A stretch of 64,000 nucleotides of DNA from Datura wrightii. Lineage: Eukaryota; Streptophyta; Magnoliopsida; Solanales; Solanaceae. The notes beneath the pieces were generated by a model. It ran no database searches. It was not told the DNA's origin and saw only the letters and a list, made by a program, of their open reading frames with translations. Position numbers and translations under genes: made by a program. The stretch is from assembly GCA_035772735.1 (NCBI GenBank), contig JASDFA010000019.1, positions 65,944,001-66,008,000 on the forward strand, in the 5' to 3' direction. Numbering within the stretch: position 1 is the first letter of the stretch; every line of letters starts with the position of its first letter. Shown piece after piece: positions 12,547 to 21,922 of the stretch.

Positions 12547-12777
12547 CGTGTCACGGAGGCTAACGCGGAGCCTTGCCTCCGTGACACGGCATGGACGCGG
12601 ACCCTCACTGGAAATCCAGGGTCTGGTAAAATAGCTTCAACGTGGCACGGAGGCCAACGCGGAGGCCTATCTCCGTGCCACCGAGCTGTCGCGAAGCTTC
12701 ACTAGAATTTTCCAATTAGTTCCCTCTCCAGGCAGTGTGCCTCCGCGATGGTAGCGTGGAACGGCGCCATCGCGGAG
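12547..12777. repeat. Three perfect hairpins in the C 3' LTR U3
   Basis: Hairpin 1 is 12547-12588, with a 14-bp stem CGTGTCACGGAGGC and a 14-nt loop. Hairpin 2 is 12642-12681, with an 11-bp stem GTGGCACGGAG. Hairpin 3 is 12741-12777, with an 11-bp stem CTCCGCGATGG. They are GC-rich islands in AT-rich DNA just upstream of the TATA box in the element's direction. The other LTR carries the array at 21000-21228. Confidence 0.85.
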
Positions 12778-13022
12778 CCCTTATATTCTGCACATTCCAA
12801 TGTCGTCCCCATGCTCGCTTCCAAGTCCAACTCCAATATTATTCCAACATGCATTTTTGCTCCTAAAAATCATATTTACCTGCAAAACAAATGCTAATCA
12901 TGTTGGTTAGTATAATTCGCATTTTATTACCAATTACATGAGAATATATACATATTGCACACAAACAAGGCGAAAATAATACGTTTGAGTATCACTTGGG
13001 CATATAAATCTGCCCAAGATCA

Positions 13023-13040
13023 CTTACCCCACACTTAAAT
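13023..13040 (-). other. C polypurine tract
   Basis: Minus-strand TTTAAGTGTGGGGTAAG lies directly before the 3' LTR start TGATCTTGGGC. The same core, AAGTGTGGGGT, occurs twice more inside C (14824-14838 and 16206-16219). Confidence 0.8.
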
Positions 13041-14823
13041 CCTTGTTCGTCCTCGAATAACACATACACAACTCATGCAAATTACATCCCAATCTTCATC
13101 ACTATGGTGTGACAACTTACGCTACGGTCATACCGATTATTCAATTTTTGCAAATCATCACGAAAACATGCTTGGTCTTACAATACAATGACTTTTAATA
13201 CATCAAGACTTCCTAGACTTTAAGAATTGATTCTTGATATCGGCAAACTCATGCAAATCAGCTAATCAAGAAATCCGACACGAAAACCAATCTTTCATCA
13301 AGCATGTGCCCTCACAACTCAAGAGAATCTTCCCCTTTTTATTCATGCAACACACAAACATGCCAGTAGGGGCATATAAAAATTAATTTCACTCTCTCTC
13401 CCAAAAGAATTCACATGCATCATGTCATGACCCATAGGCTTGCCCTTAGTGTATTACTCCACTAATATAAAGAAATGCAATGTAGGATCAAGTAGGACTT
13501 TAATGGGTTGTAACGAAGCTATGGATCTAGTATATATATTGGATTAGCCAATAATAGTCGCTAGCATCCTTAAGCGCCTTTTCAACACATTCCCATCGAC
13601 TCATGGACATTGTTCCGCTCTTTTCTCTTTTTCTCCCATTCATGCTGGTTTACTTTCATACTGCCCATTTCATCAAACACACTTGACACAAAACAAAGGG
13701 TTTTCATGTACCCTCAATATCATTTAATTACAACAAGTGCCTCTTCGACATCATCTTTTCTTTCCTCACTCTGCTTTTCTTTCTCTTTTCTCTCTTTAAC
13801 ACTTTGGGAAACATTTTCTTTTCTTTGTAGCGCTTAGGAGTTTCGTATAGACTTTAAGGCTAATGAAAAGAAGGAATAAAGCTTAGTTTATACAATTTTG
13901 GACAAAAGAAAGAAATCGGCTAAAGGCTCAACGGGCTGACTAGGGTATACAACATATAAAAAGGTAGAATTTGACAAGAACAAAAAATGGAAACTATCGG
14001 TTAAAAACAAAGAAATGCCTACATCCTTTCCAACACTACACCCCCTTCATTTTGTTTTGTATACACACCAGGCAAGTTCTAGACAATTCACAATGGCATG
14101 GAATAACAATACCTTACTTCACACTTCATGCACATGCCCGAATCAAGATGCATTCACAGACTCTCTAATCAGCCAATCACATGAATTCAAAATTAAGCCT
14201 CAATCATACTGAATCAAATTCTATAGCGTAGGTAACTCAACATATTTACCAAAATTGCATGCTTTCAAACGAATCATTTTCACATTTTGAACATCAGTTA
14301 CGCACGCAACGAAATTTTGCACCATAAAGCAACTACAGTTCATTGATGCAATCCACCAAAGAAAAATTAAAAACAAATTAAAAACCTACTCCTACCGACT
14401 ACATTTCCCTTAAGACGGTCGTCATCCATCCATCATAGGGAACGGTCACTAACTATGACATTCGGTTCAATGGGACTATTCTCGGTAAAAGAACCAAAAA
14501 CAAACTCCGAGAAACCCAAAATAAATAAAAACCGAAAAATTTTGCAACACATCGATCATTTCGATAGAAAGAAAATATTTACAAGTGCAAAATATTCTCG
14601 AAAATTTTTGAATAATATCGATCATCTCGATAGAAAAAAATATTTACAAAATATTTACACTGGCAACCATAACTTTTCATAACACACATCATTAACCACA
14701 CAAACAAATATATACAGATACAACACAAATCAGTTCATAACAGGGAAAGCACAAACATACATACAAACCAAGGAAAAACATACAGCAAATTAGAGCCCAA
14801 GTCCCAGCACCTAGCTACTCCCC
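13041..14823 (-). other. C 3' noncoding region
   Basis: About 1.8 kb between PPT and ORF2 without a convincing frame. It has a pyrimidine-rich stretch at 13735-13830 (plus strand), a segment at 13970-14100 that aligns with I at 49090-49190, and the conserved block at 14406-14460. Confidence 0.7.
14406..14460 (-). other. Conserved noncoding block, copy in C
   Basis: In plus orientation it reads TTTCCCTTAAGACGGTC, then GTCATCCATCCATCATAGGG, then AACGGTCACTA. It matches E 31178-31234 with about five differences over nearly 50 bases, far better than the surrounding sequence. Confidence 0.7.
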
Positions 14824-14838
14824 ACCCCACACTTAAAT
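14824..14838 (-). other. Internal PPT-like motif 3' of C ORF2
   Basis: Minus-strand TTTAAGTGTGGGGTG, nearly the same as the true PPT at 13023-13040. E has it in the same place (31450-31464), as does I (49712-49727). It may be a secondary plus-strand primer. Confidence 0.6.
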
Positions 14839-14902
14839 CGAACACTGTCCCCAGTGTTCACAAAAATTACAAAGCAAAATTTCGGGTGGTGGAACTCCCT
14901 GA

Positions 14903-16120
14903 TCAGTCGAAATATTCGACTTCTTCATCTGGTGCTGCTGCCTCGTCGCCCATATCTGAGTCAGCTCCATCGTCGTCATCGAACTCCACATCGGAGTCCT
15001 CACGACGTGTCTCCTCATCAGTAGGGACATCGTCATCCGTCGGCTCCACGAAGGCCGGTCCCACTCGGCATAAGGCTCTGGCATTCTCGCCAAATGGGTA
15101 ATCTAGCTCCAGCTGCCATAATTCTTCCTCGGTGGCTGGTCTCCCACCAATCCGTAGCTAAAGCATCTGCATGCCGAACATACGTGCCATGTACTGATCG
15201 TCACGAGCATGTCGCTCGCCCAAAGTCAGCACTGGCCCGTGTGTGGTGTCGGGGGCCTTAGTTTTTGTCACATCGAGGGCCCTCCGCTCCAACTGCGGAA
15301 TATAGTCCAAAGCCTCTTCCTCAATGTCGAGGCCTTGGAGGAAGGTGGTGATGAGTCCGCCAAACCCGTATCTGTGGCCCTGGTGCAGTCTGGCTCTCTT
15401 CATGGCGGATATAATGACCGCCCCAACATTAATCTCAAGCCCTTTCATAAGGGCATACACCAAGCAGACACGGTCCTGGGTCCCATCCGTCATGTGAACT
15501 CCCGGGATCAAGCACGAACACACAATCTTCAGCCATATTCTGGCCTCCCTGTTCATCTGCGAATAAGGCAGAGTCTGGTGGTAACCCCTATCCTCATGTC
15601 TACTCCATCAAGCTATGGATCGAGCCCCACACAACGTACGTATGATGTCGGCGTACGGTGGGGTGATGTTTAGCTGGCGGAGAACGTGAGCGTCTGTGTC
15701 CCGCGCTCCGACGATGGCATTAAATTGGTGGGGTTCCAGAGTGACAATCTGCCCTCTGATTTTTATTGTGTGGCTTCTGATGGCCGGGTTCCAATTTGCG
15801 TAGAACTCTCGGACCAAATGAAGGTTGCACTCCTTGGGCTCCTGAAATATAAAGCTGAGCCCAGCTGCCTCGATTCTCTGCACAATACGTGGGAACTCCT
15901 GTACAAGTGGTTCCCGTGCAATATGTTCCTCGGGGAAGTACTTGTTTTCTTTATGTTTCGCATACCACTTCTTCCCTTCATCGGTTACCCATCTTGTTCC
16001 GTATTGGCGGCGTTGGCCGCACGGAACAGCTCGTGCAGCTGGGACTGCAGTGCCCAACCTCAATCTTTTCCGTCCGGTGCCTGAGGTAGAAGCACCCTTG
16101 CCCTTGTCCTGTCGACTTGC
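14903..16120 (-). pseudogene. C ORF2: putative plant transposon protein (Transposase_32-like)
   Basis: The frame starts at ATG 16120 (MASRQDKGKGAST) and stays open for 405 codons to TGA at 14903-14905, apart from two in-frame stops: TGA at 15608-15610, where D has an Arg codon, and TAG just before 15158. Visible parts are a basic, Ser/Gly-rich N-terminus (residues 1-35), a WVTDEGKKWYAKHK segment (about 45-60), the conserved core (IRGQIVTLEPHQFNAIVGA; EARIWLKIVCS) and an acidic tail (residues about 350-405, e.g. EFDDDGADSDMGDEA). D, E and G carry the same ORF, always after pol. No transmembrane segment is seen, so it does not look like an envelope protein. Its function is unknown. Both stops are explained by single transitions. 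Confidence 0.75.
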
Positions 16121-16205
16121 CATTGTACCTGTCAATATACATAAACAAGCACAAAGTTAAGCTAAATACAAGTTAACTTAGGCTAAGGTCGGGCTAAACT
16201 AAGTT

Positions 16206-16219
16206 TACCCCACACTTAG
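16206..16219 (-). other. PPT-like motif 5' of C ORF2
   Basis: Minus-strand ACTAAGTGTGGGGTA. D has ACTAAGTGTGGGGTG in the same place (63348-63362) and E has GTAAGTGTGGG (32870-32880). It sits 7-8 nt after the proposed splice acceptor. Confidence 0.65.
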
Positions 16220-16226
16220 TCCTTAA

Positions 16227-16836
16227 CTATATTTACAATACTTCGGCAAGGATTACTCTATTTGCAACCCCAAACACAAGCAACTATAAGGTATATTGCT
16301 TAGTGCGTTCACGAAAAATTTCGACAGCATAACGGTTAGCGTACTACTCAGACTTCATACAGCTACTCCGAATCCTACTATCGATAGCAATCCAATCATC
16401 GCACTTAGCAACAAAACAAAAAAAACAAAAACAACAACGAAAATCCTATTTACATACAAATCTAAATAATCAAACCAATTTACAAAATTTTCGCATTTTC
16501 CCCAACAATTCGAGAATTCGTCTTCTCTTAACATTCATACAATATTTACATCGACTTATCTCAATTTACAACCACACCCCGGCATCTAATTCCTCAAACT
16601 ATCAAGTTCCCCAATTCAATTTCAATAACTCAAGCCCTAGAATGCAATATTTCAATCAAATTCGAATTATTCACATAATCGACAAGTTCAAACGCTAATT
16701 ACAACAATTCGAACATAATCAATCACAAAATAATTCAACATCATGTTTAATTGCTACTTGGGGTGATATATTTCACCTCACATGCTCAAATTCGACTAAA
16801 ATCGCCAAAAACTTGAGAGAAACAATGAAAACATAC
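16227..16836 (-). other. Candidate intron upstream of C ORF2
   Basis: Minus-strand donor AAAG|GTATGTTTT at 16837/16836 and acceptor ATATAG| at 16227, enclosing 610 AT-rich bases. D has the same arrangement with AAAG|GTATGTTCT (62807) and TTGCAG| (63340), and E has GA|GTAAGT (33504) and GTTAG| (32884). Lengths of 610, 534 and 621 bp and an equal position relative to the PPT-like motif support a real intron. There is no transcript evidence here. Confidence 0.6.
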
Positions 16837-17033
16837 CTTTTAGTTGAAGAACCGAAGAAATTTGACGTTTTCCTTGCCTATTAGCGTGGCATGTTGGTTG
16901 GGGAGGGGGATTTGGGTGTTTTGGTCGCGGGGGAGGAGAGAAATGGGGAGAAAAAGGGCAAAATCAAGGTTAATTTAAAGAAAAACACGCGGGTCACCCG
17001 GCAACCCGGTGTGACCCGGCACTGAATAAAGGG

Positions 17034-17180
17034 CAACGTGTCACGGAGGGTAACGCGGAGCCCCTCCTCCGTGACATGGAGCCAACGCGTTGGCTCTCTG
17101 GAAATTTTTAAAAAAATCTGATTTTGCCTTCAACGTGTCACGGAGGGTAACGCGGAGCCACTCCTCCGTGACACGGAGCC
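17034..17180 (-). promoter_or_regulatory. Internal U3-like hairpin pair in C, candidate ORF2 promoter
   Basis: Two hairpins, 17038-17077 and 17134-17175, with stems GTGTCACGGAGG and CGTGTCACGGAGG, are near-copies of hairpin 1 of the LTR (12547). Downstream on the minus strand come TTTAAATTAACC, a CT-rich leader and the intron donor. The LTR has the same order (hairpin, then TATA). I infer a duplicated U3 that drives ORF2. Confidence 0.55.
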
Positions 17181-17453
17181 AACGCCCCAGTGCACTGTTT
17201 CTTCAATAAAAATTATTTTCATACCTTGCCTTATTTTTCCCGATTCCATGCATATTTTTCTCCGTTAGACCTGAAAATCACCTCACTAAATGAAATTGGT
17301 TAGATTAACATACTTTCCTAACTACCATGAAAAAATACTAACTACAACGAAAAATTTGTACGAAATCAAGAAAAAAAGAAAAAAGAAAAATAAAAAATAC
17401 AAATTATGTACACTATACTAAAAGAAGAAAAATAGAATATTTTTCTTTTCACG

Positions 17454-17496
17454 GATTGCCTCCCGTGCAGCGCCTGGTTTACCGTCGCGGCTCGAC
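17454..17496 (-). promoter_or_regulatory. Post-pol conserved hairpin motif, C
   Basis: On the minus strand GTCGAGCCGCGAC (GTCG/CGAC stem) is followed about 20 nt later by GGGAGGCAA. The motif is shared with D (62188-62231), I (50003-50046) and E (33982-34076), including elements that have no pol. Confidence 0.65.
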
Positions 17497-17507
17497 GTCC
17501 ATTATGC

Positions 17508-19877
17508 TCAATTATCTACTAGGGTGAGGGACAATTTTTCACGATCCTTGTCCTCCCCCCAGTAGTGCTTACCCTCATCTGGTTGCCTTCCTGTTAACTC
17601 TCGGGAATCATTCATTTTATTAGCATTCCCATGATCAATCACATTGATCACCGAGAGTTCCTCATTTACAATCGGGAGCTTGGGTGCTTTGTACACGTCA
17701 AAAACTTCTATCTTGTCATGTGCCCGCATTGTAAGTTGACCCGCAGCTACATCAATTAATGCTTTTCCGGTTGCCAAAAAGGGTCATCCCAAAATAAATG
17801 GGACTTCAGCATCTGGTTCAAAGTCCAGAACAATAAAATAGACCGGAAAAATGAGGGAGCCCACTTGCACTAACACATCCTCAACAATGCCATCCGGCTT
17901 AGCTAAGGACCTGTCCGCTAGCTGCAAGATTACCGTTGTAGGTCTAGGACTCCCTAGACCTAACTTTCTGAACACCGAAGATGGCATCAGATTTATACTT
18001 GCCCCCAAGTTGCATAATCCACGAGCTCGGATACTTTTCCCAATAGTCAGCTGGATAGTAAAACTTCCAGGGTCTTTCAGTTTCGTGGGCAGTCTATTCT
18101 GAATCCGGGAAGTGCATTCCTCCGTTAAAGCCACCGTGGCATACTCAGTCAAACGACTTTTGTTAGCCACGATGTCTTTAATATATTTTGCATACTTTGG
18201 CACTCCCTGCAAGACATCAACAAGAGGTAAGTTAACATGTACCTGTTTAAGCACCTCCATAAATTTCTTGAAACACGCCTCCTCCTTGTGTTTCTTAAGT
18301 CGTTGAGGGAACGGGGGTGGAGGCCTTTCTGGTTCAGCTTCTTTAGTCTTCCCCCTATCAGAACTTTGTTCCTTCTCAACTTCTGCTTTTCCTGACTTTT
18401 GAGGCGGTCTTTCCGGTTCCACCTCCTTCAACTGTAAGCCACTCCTCGTGATCACCGCATTTACCTGCTTCGGATTAGGATCTGTGTCGCTAGGTAGTCC
18501 TCCTCTGGGTCTTATATTTTGGGCACTAGCAAATTGCCCAAACTGATAATCAAGAGCCTTGGTCACCAACTGATTGTTCTTCACTTCGGCTGCCAATTTA
18601 ACATAGTCAGCCTGCAATTGTGCTTGATTAGCGATCATGGTTTTGAACATCTCCTCAATGGTCGGTGATGGTGGTGGAGGAGGGGCATTGTGATTTCTGA
18701 ATTGAGCTTGAAAGTTTTGTTGCCCTCCTTGATTTCTCTTCATACCCTGACCAGAACTTTGGCCTTGTTGGTTGTTGCGACCCCACAAAAAATTCGGATG
18801 GTTCCTCCAATTTGAGTTGTAGCCACTACCAAACTGCTGCTGATTTCTCTGTGCATTGCCCACAAAATTAACAGAATCAGGATTTGCACCACAGCATTCA
18901 GCTGAATGCTCATTACTACCACACACTTCACACCACATCTGGTGGACTGCATTGACTAAAGCTGAAGGCTGGTTCAAGTTCATATTGCTGAAGTGGTTAT
19001 TTAACTGATTTTGCAAGGCAGCTATCTGTGCAGCGATAGCTGTAAATCCATCCACTTCAAGCACTCCCGCTGCTTTCCTTGATCCACCTCGAGATGAATC
19101 TGCATTCCATTCTAGATTGTCTTGTGAAATTCGGTTGAGCAAAGTGTACAGCTCCTCGTAAGTCTTTTCCAGCGCTTGCCCTCCAGCTGCTGAATCTAAC
19201 AGAATTTTAGTGAGGGGTTCCAAACCCTCAATAAATGTGTGTACCAACACCTCATTGGACTGATGATGATAAGGACAGTCCCGCAACATGGATTTAAATC
19301 TTTCCTAGGCTTGATATAGATTTTCTCCCTCCCTCTGTTTAAAACTTAGAATTTGACTTCTAAATCTGGCTGTTTTACCAGAAGGGAAAAATCTAATCAA
19401 AAACTTCCGTGCAAGATCATCCCACGTTGATATAGAATTGGGTGGTTCAGCTTTTAACCACCTCTTGGCTTCACCAAGTAAGGAAAACGGAAATAAGGTG
19501 AGTCGAACATAATCAGGTGACACTCCAGCGGGTATATAAGTGTCACTTATCTCCAAAAAGTTTTGGAGATGTTGTGGATCTTCATGAGGGAGACCGGTAA
19601 ATTGCCCGCTTGTGTGCAAGAGTTGCACCATATTCTGCTTTAATTCAAACCTCCCTCCAGGCTCTGGTTTGCGGATGCTAGAATGTACATTGTTAGCGTG
19701 TGGGATTTCCACCTCGCGAACCGGCCTTGCTGCTGCTTCATCGGGCACTAACACTGCCCTCACAACTGGTGGATTTTGTTGCTCCATAATATATTGGCGG
19801 AACAACTGTAGCTTCTTTTGTAGAGCTTCTCTATGTTGACTATGAAATTCACGTTCAGGCTCTAAGTAAGATTCCAC
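17508..19877 (-). pseudogene. C gag-protease ORF fused to the C-terminal end of pol
   Basis: One frame of 790 codons with only two stops: TAG 19305-19307 at a conserved Trp, and TGA 17784-17786 at Arg of the FILGRPF-type motif. Capsid-type gag comes first (LPHEDPQHLQNFLEI, FPFSLLGEAKRWL). A zinc-knuckle-like CEVCGSNEHSAECC follows near 18900, then a Pro-rich linker and the retroviral-type protease near 18010. The active-site Asp is Asn there (LCNLGASINL; D has LCDLGVSINL). After the protease the frame passes straight to KHYWGEDKDRE, which in D is the last part of pol at 62115-62175. RT, RNase H and integrase have thus been removed without breaking frame. The listed start is a GTG; the frame is open up to a TGA just before CTG 19896-19898, and no ATG lies near the N-terminus. 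Confidence 0.85.
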
Positions 19878-19895
19878 CAGCTCCTTGTCCCTTGC

Positions 19896-19923
19896 CAGTG
19901 TTCACAGATACACAATCTGCAAA
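19896..19923 (-). promoter_or_regulatory. Splice-acceptor-like site and CTG start context before C gag
   Basis: On the minus strand TATTTTGCAG (AG at 19917-19918) is followed by TGA ACA CTG G. The CTG at 19896-19898 is in the gag frame and has A at -3 and G at +4. D has TTGCAG and TGA ACG CTG G in the same arrangement (56828-56857). Confidence 0.45.
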
Positions 19924-20016
19924 ATACAGGCTAAGACCAAGTTGTTAACACTTAAGAAAATAAAAATAAAAATACAGTAAATTTACAGTAAACACAATTT
20001 CACAAATCGCCTAGCC

Positions 20017-20034
20017 TCCCCGGCAACGGCGCCA
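20017..20034 (-). other. C primer binding site, tRNA-Asp
   Basis: Minus-strand TGGCGCCGTTGCCGGGGA lies 6 nt from the 5' LTR end. It is a perfect 18-nt complement of the 3' end of plant tRNA-Asp(GUC), including CCA, as I know that tRNA. This primer is typical of Athila-like elements. Confidence 0.9.
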
Positions 20035-20040
20035 AAAACT

Positions 20041-21476
20041 TGTTCGGTCTGTTCGGTTGGTATTAGTTATTATAAACCGACACGCAAGTGCACGTGGCCA
20101 AACAAGTAATAAAGTGGCTAAGTAAGCCAAGTATCGATCCAAGGAGGCTCAGGGTATGTAAAATTTGCCCTAAGTATACTATATTCTTATCTTACTTCTA
20201 ACTATGCTAACAACAATGTAACCAACAGTTAATTGAGTTTTTGCTTATAAAATATACACTAAAACTATTAACAATTATTTACTGTGAATTTAAACTATGG
20301 ATATGAGCATGCCAAGGTTAAGAACAAGTAATGAATTTGATTATAATAACAATTCGATTAATCTCTTCTTCATGTTGCTAGCCAAGAACATTAGCCTAGA
20401 AATTAAAACTCTCGTATTTAATTTCACTTAAGAATCATAAACCATTCGTCTACATTTCTGTGATCAAATGCAATTTATGACCTAGCAATACAATTCCGGT
20501 TCCTAAATTGACTAATACGGCTTTCAAGTATATTTCTATCAAGAAAGCACATCAAAACCCAATTTTCCCAAATCAAGTTAAGAACAATACCCTATTAATT
20601 CACAACTTTCCAATTTCTTGCTCTCTCGAGTGAAATTGGACTTTTTAGATGTACATTAATGTCGGCCAAGCACTAATGCAGTAAGAACAAGAATTAATAG
20701 AACAACATGAAAGAAGAAGAAGAAAACCATATCATTTACAATCAAAATTCACTACACATGTTCAAAACCTTAGCAAGGAAGAGAATTAGCAACTCATTTG
20801 TGGATTGATCATCCTAAAACAAGTGTAAATCATACATACAATTGATTGAAAGAAGAAAGGAAGAGAAGAAATCTCTTAGCTTTTTCGTCCCTCAACTGCT
20901 GCTAACCCACGTCCTAGCTCCACCAAGTCTGAACTCATTAAAATAAACCTAAGTGTGCTATTTATACTAGTGGGAAATTTTTCCCGGAATAACAAGCAAC
21001 GTGTCACGGAGGCCAACGCGGAGCCTTGCCTCCGTGACACGGCGTGGACGTGGACCCTCACTGGAAATCCAGGGTCCAGTAAAATAGCCTCAACGTGGCA
21101 CGGAGGCCAACGCGGAGGCCTATCTCCGTGCCACAGAGCTGTCGCGAAGCTTCATTGGAATTTGCCAATTAGTTCCCTCTCCAGGCAGTGTGCCTCCGCG
21201 ATGGTAGCGTGGCACGGCGGCATCGCGGAGCCCTTATATTCTGCACATTCCAATGTCGTCCCCATGCTCGCATCCAAGTCCAACTCCGATATTATTCCAA
21301 CATGCATTTTTGCTCCTAAAAATCATATTTACCTGCAAAACAAATGCTAATCATGTTGGTTAGTATAAATTCGCATTTTATTACCAATTACATGAGAATA
21401 TATACATATTGCACACAAACAAGGCGAAAATAATACGTTTGAGTATCACTTGGGCATATAAATCTGCCCAAGATCA
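20041..21476 (-). mobile_element. C 5' LTR
   Basis: 1436 bp with TG...CA ends, the near-identical partner of 11589-13022. Hairpins lie at 21000-21041 (14-bp stem) and on to about 21228, with the TATA box at 20959-20966. It is followed by the target duplicate ACAAC. Confidence 0.92.
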
Positions 21477-21481
21477 ACAAC

Positions 21482-21662
21482 TCATTAGCTGCACTGCCTG
21501 ACATTTCTCGGTTACAGATTTATCCTTAACCTCAAGTCACTTAACGACTCATGGTCTCTCCTCAGGGGTCACAGAATGACTCGTTTTGTGACCTGATGTA
21601 GATATTTCAGTTTTCCCTAATTTAAGTCCCGAGTCAAGTCTTTGAGTTTTTGGGGAATTAAA
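21482..21662 (-). mobile_element. B left (3') LTR, second part
   Basis: Aligns with 28555-28740 (GCACTGCCTGACATTTCTCGG; AAGTCACTTAACGACTC; CAAGTCTTTGAGTTTTTGGGG). It completes the LTR that C interrupts. Confidence 0.85.
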
Positions 21663-21677
21663 AAATCTCCCCTTGGG
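21663..21677 (-). other. B polypurine tract
   Basis: Minus-strand CCAAGGGGAGATTTTT directly precedes the 3' LTR. A (44277-44289, AAAGGGGAGATAT) and F (53321-53335) have the same tract. Confidence 0.75.
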
Positions 21678-21922
21678 AACATTCATCCTCGAATGTTTGA
21701 AAACACACAAGAAAAAAGAGAAGGGCAACTTTTATACATCAGTACTGATCATGAAAGCAGAAAACTAGCAGAATGACTATCTCTGAACTAAATCACAAGT
21801 CTAAACTGAATTCACTAATCATACACATGTTCATTTACATGGAAGAAACTGGAACACATGAACTGAATGGAGTTCTAGGGAGAAAATAGGTACCTTAAAC
21901 TGAAACTGAGTTGGAAGAGAAC

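Larger units (their letters stand above)
11589..13022 (-). mobile_element. C 3' LTR
   Basis: TG...CA ends (TGTTCGGTCTG ... CCAAGATCA in plus orientation). It is about 98% identical by eye to 20041-21476 and is followed on the right by the PPT. It contains three hairpins (12547-12777) and a TATA box (12506-12513) on the minus strand. Confidence 0.92.
11589..21476 (-). mobile_element. C: young Athila-like element lacking RT, RNase H and integrase
   Basis: Both LTRs are complete (11589-13022 and 20041-21476) and differ at about 30 sites by my eye count. Target duplicates ACAAT (11584-11588) and ACAAC (21477-21481) differ by one transition. On the minus strand the order is 5' LTR, tRNA-Asp primer site, gag-protease fused to the last residues of pol, post-pol motif, U3-like hairpins, intron, ORF2, noncoding, PPT, 3' LTR. 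The whole polymerase and integrase part is absent. It sits in the left LTR of B. It must have moved with proteins supplied in trans, D-type elements being the best candidate (inference). Confidence 0.9.

Noticed and set aside
12547..12777. Hairpin array as CRISPR repeats or a MITE
   Set aside because: The repeats are few, unequal and part of both LTRs of a eukaryotic retroelement. There are no spacers, and no terminal inverted repeats with their own target duplication.
13610..13837. Ser/Phe-rich ORF in a pyrimidine tract
   Set aside because: Low-complexity translation of the CT-rich 3' noncoding region. No conserved frame in E or I.
14886..15101. Ser-rich ORF on the plus strand
   Set aside because: It is the antisense of the acidic tail of C ORF2.
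15158..16135. ORF2 as a retroviral envelope gene
   Set aside because: No signal peptide or transmembrane segment is visible. The position after pol is env-like, but the sequence is basic then acidic and soluble in character.
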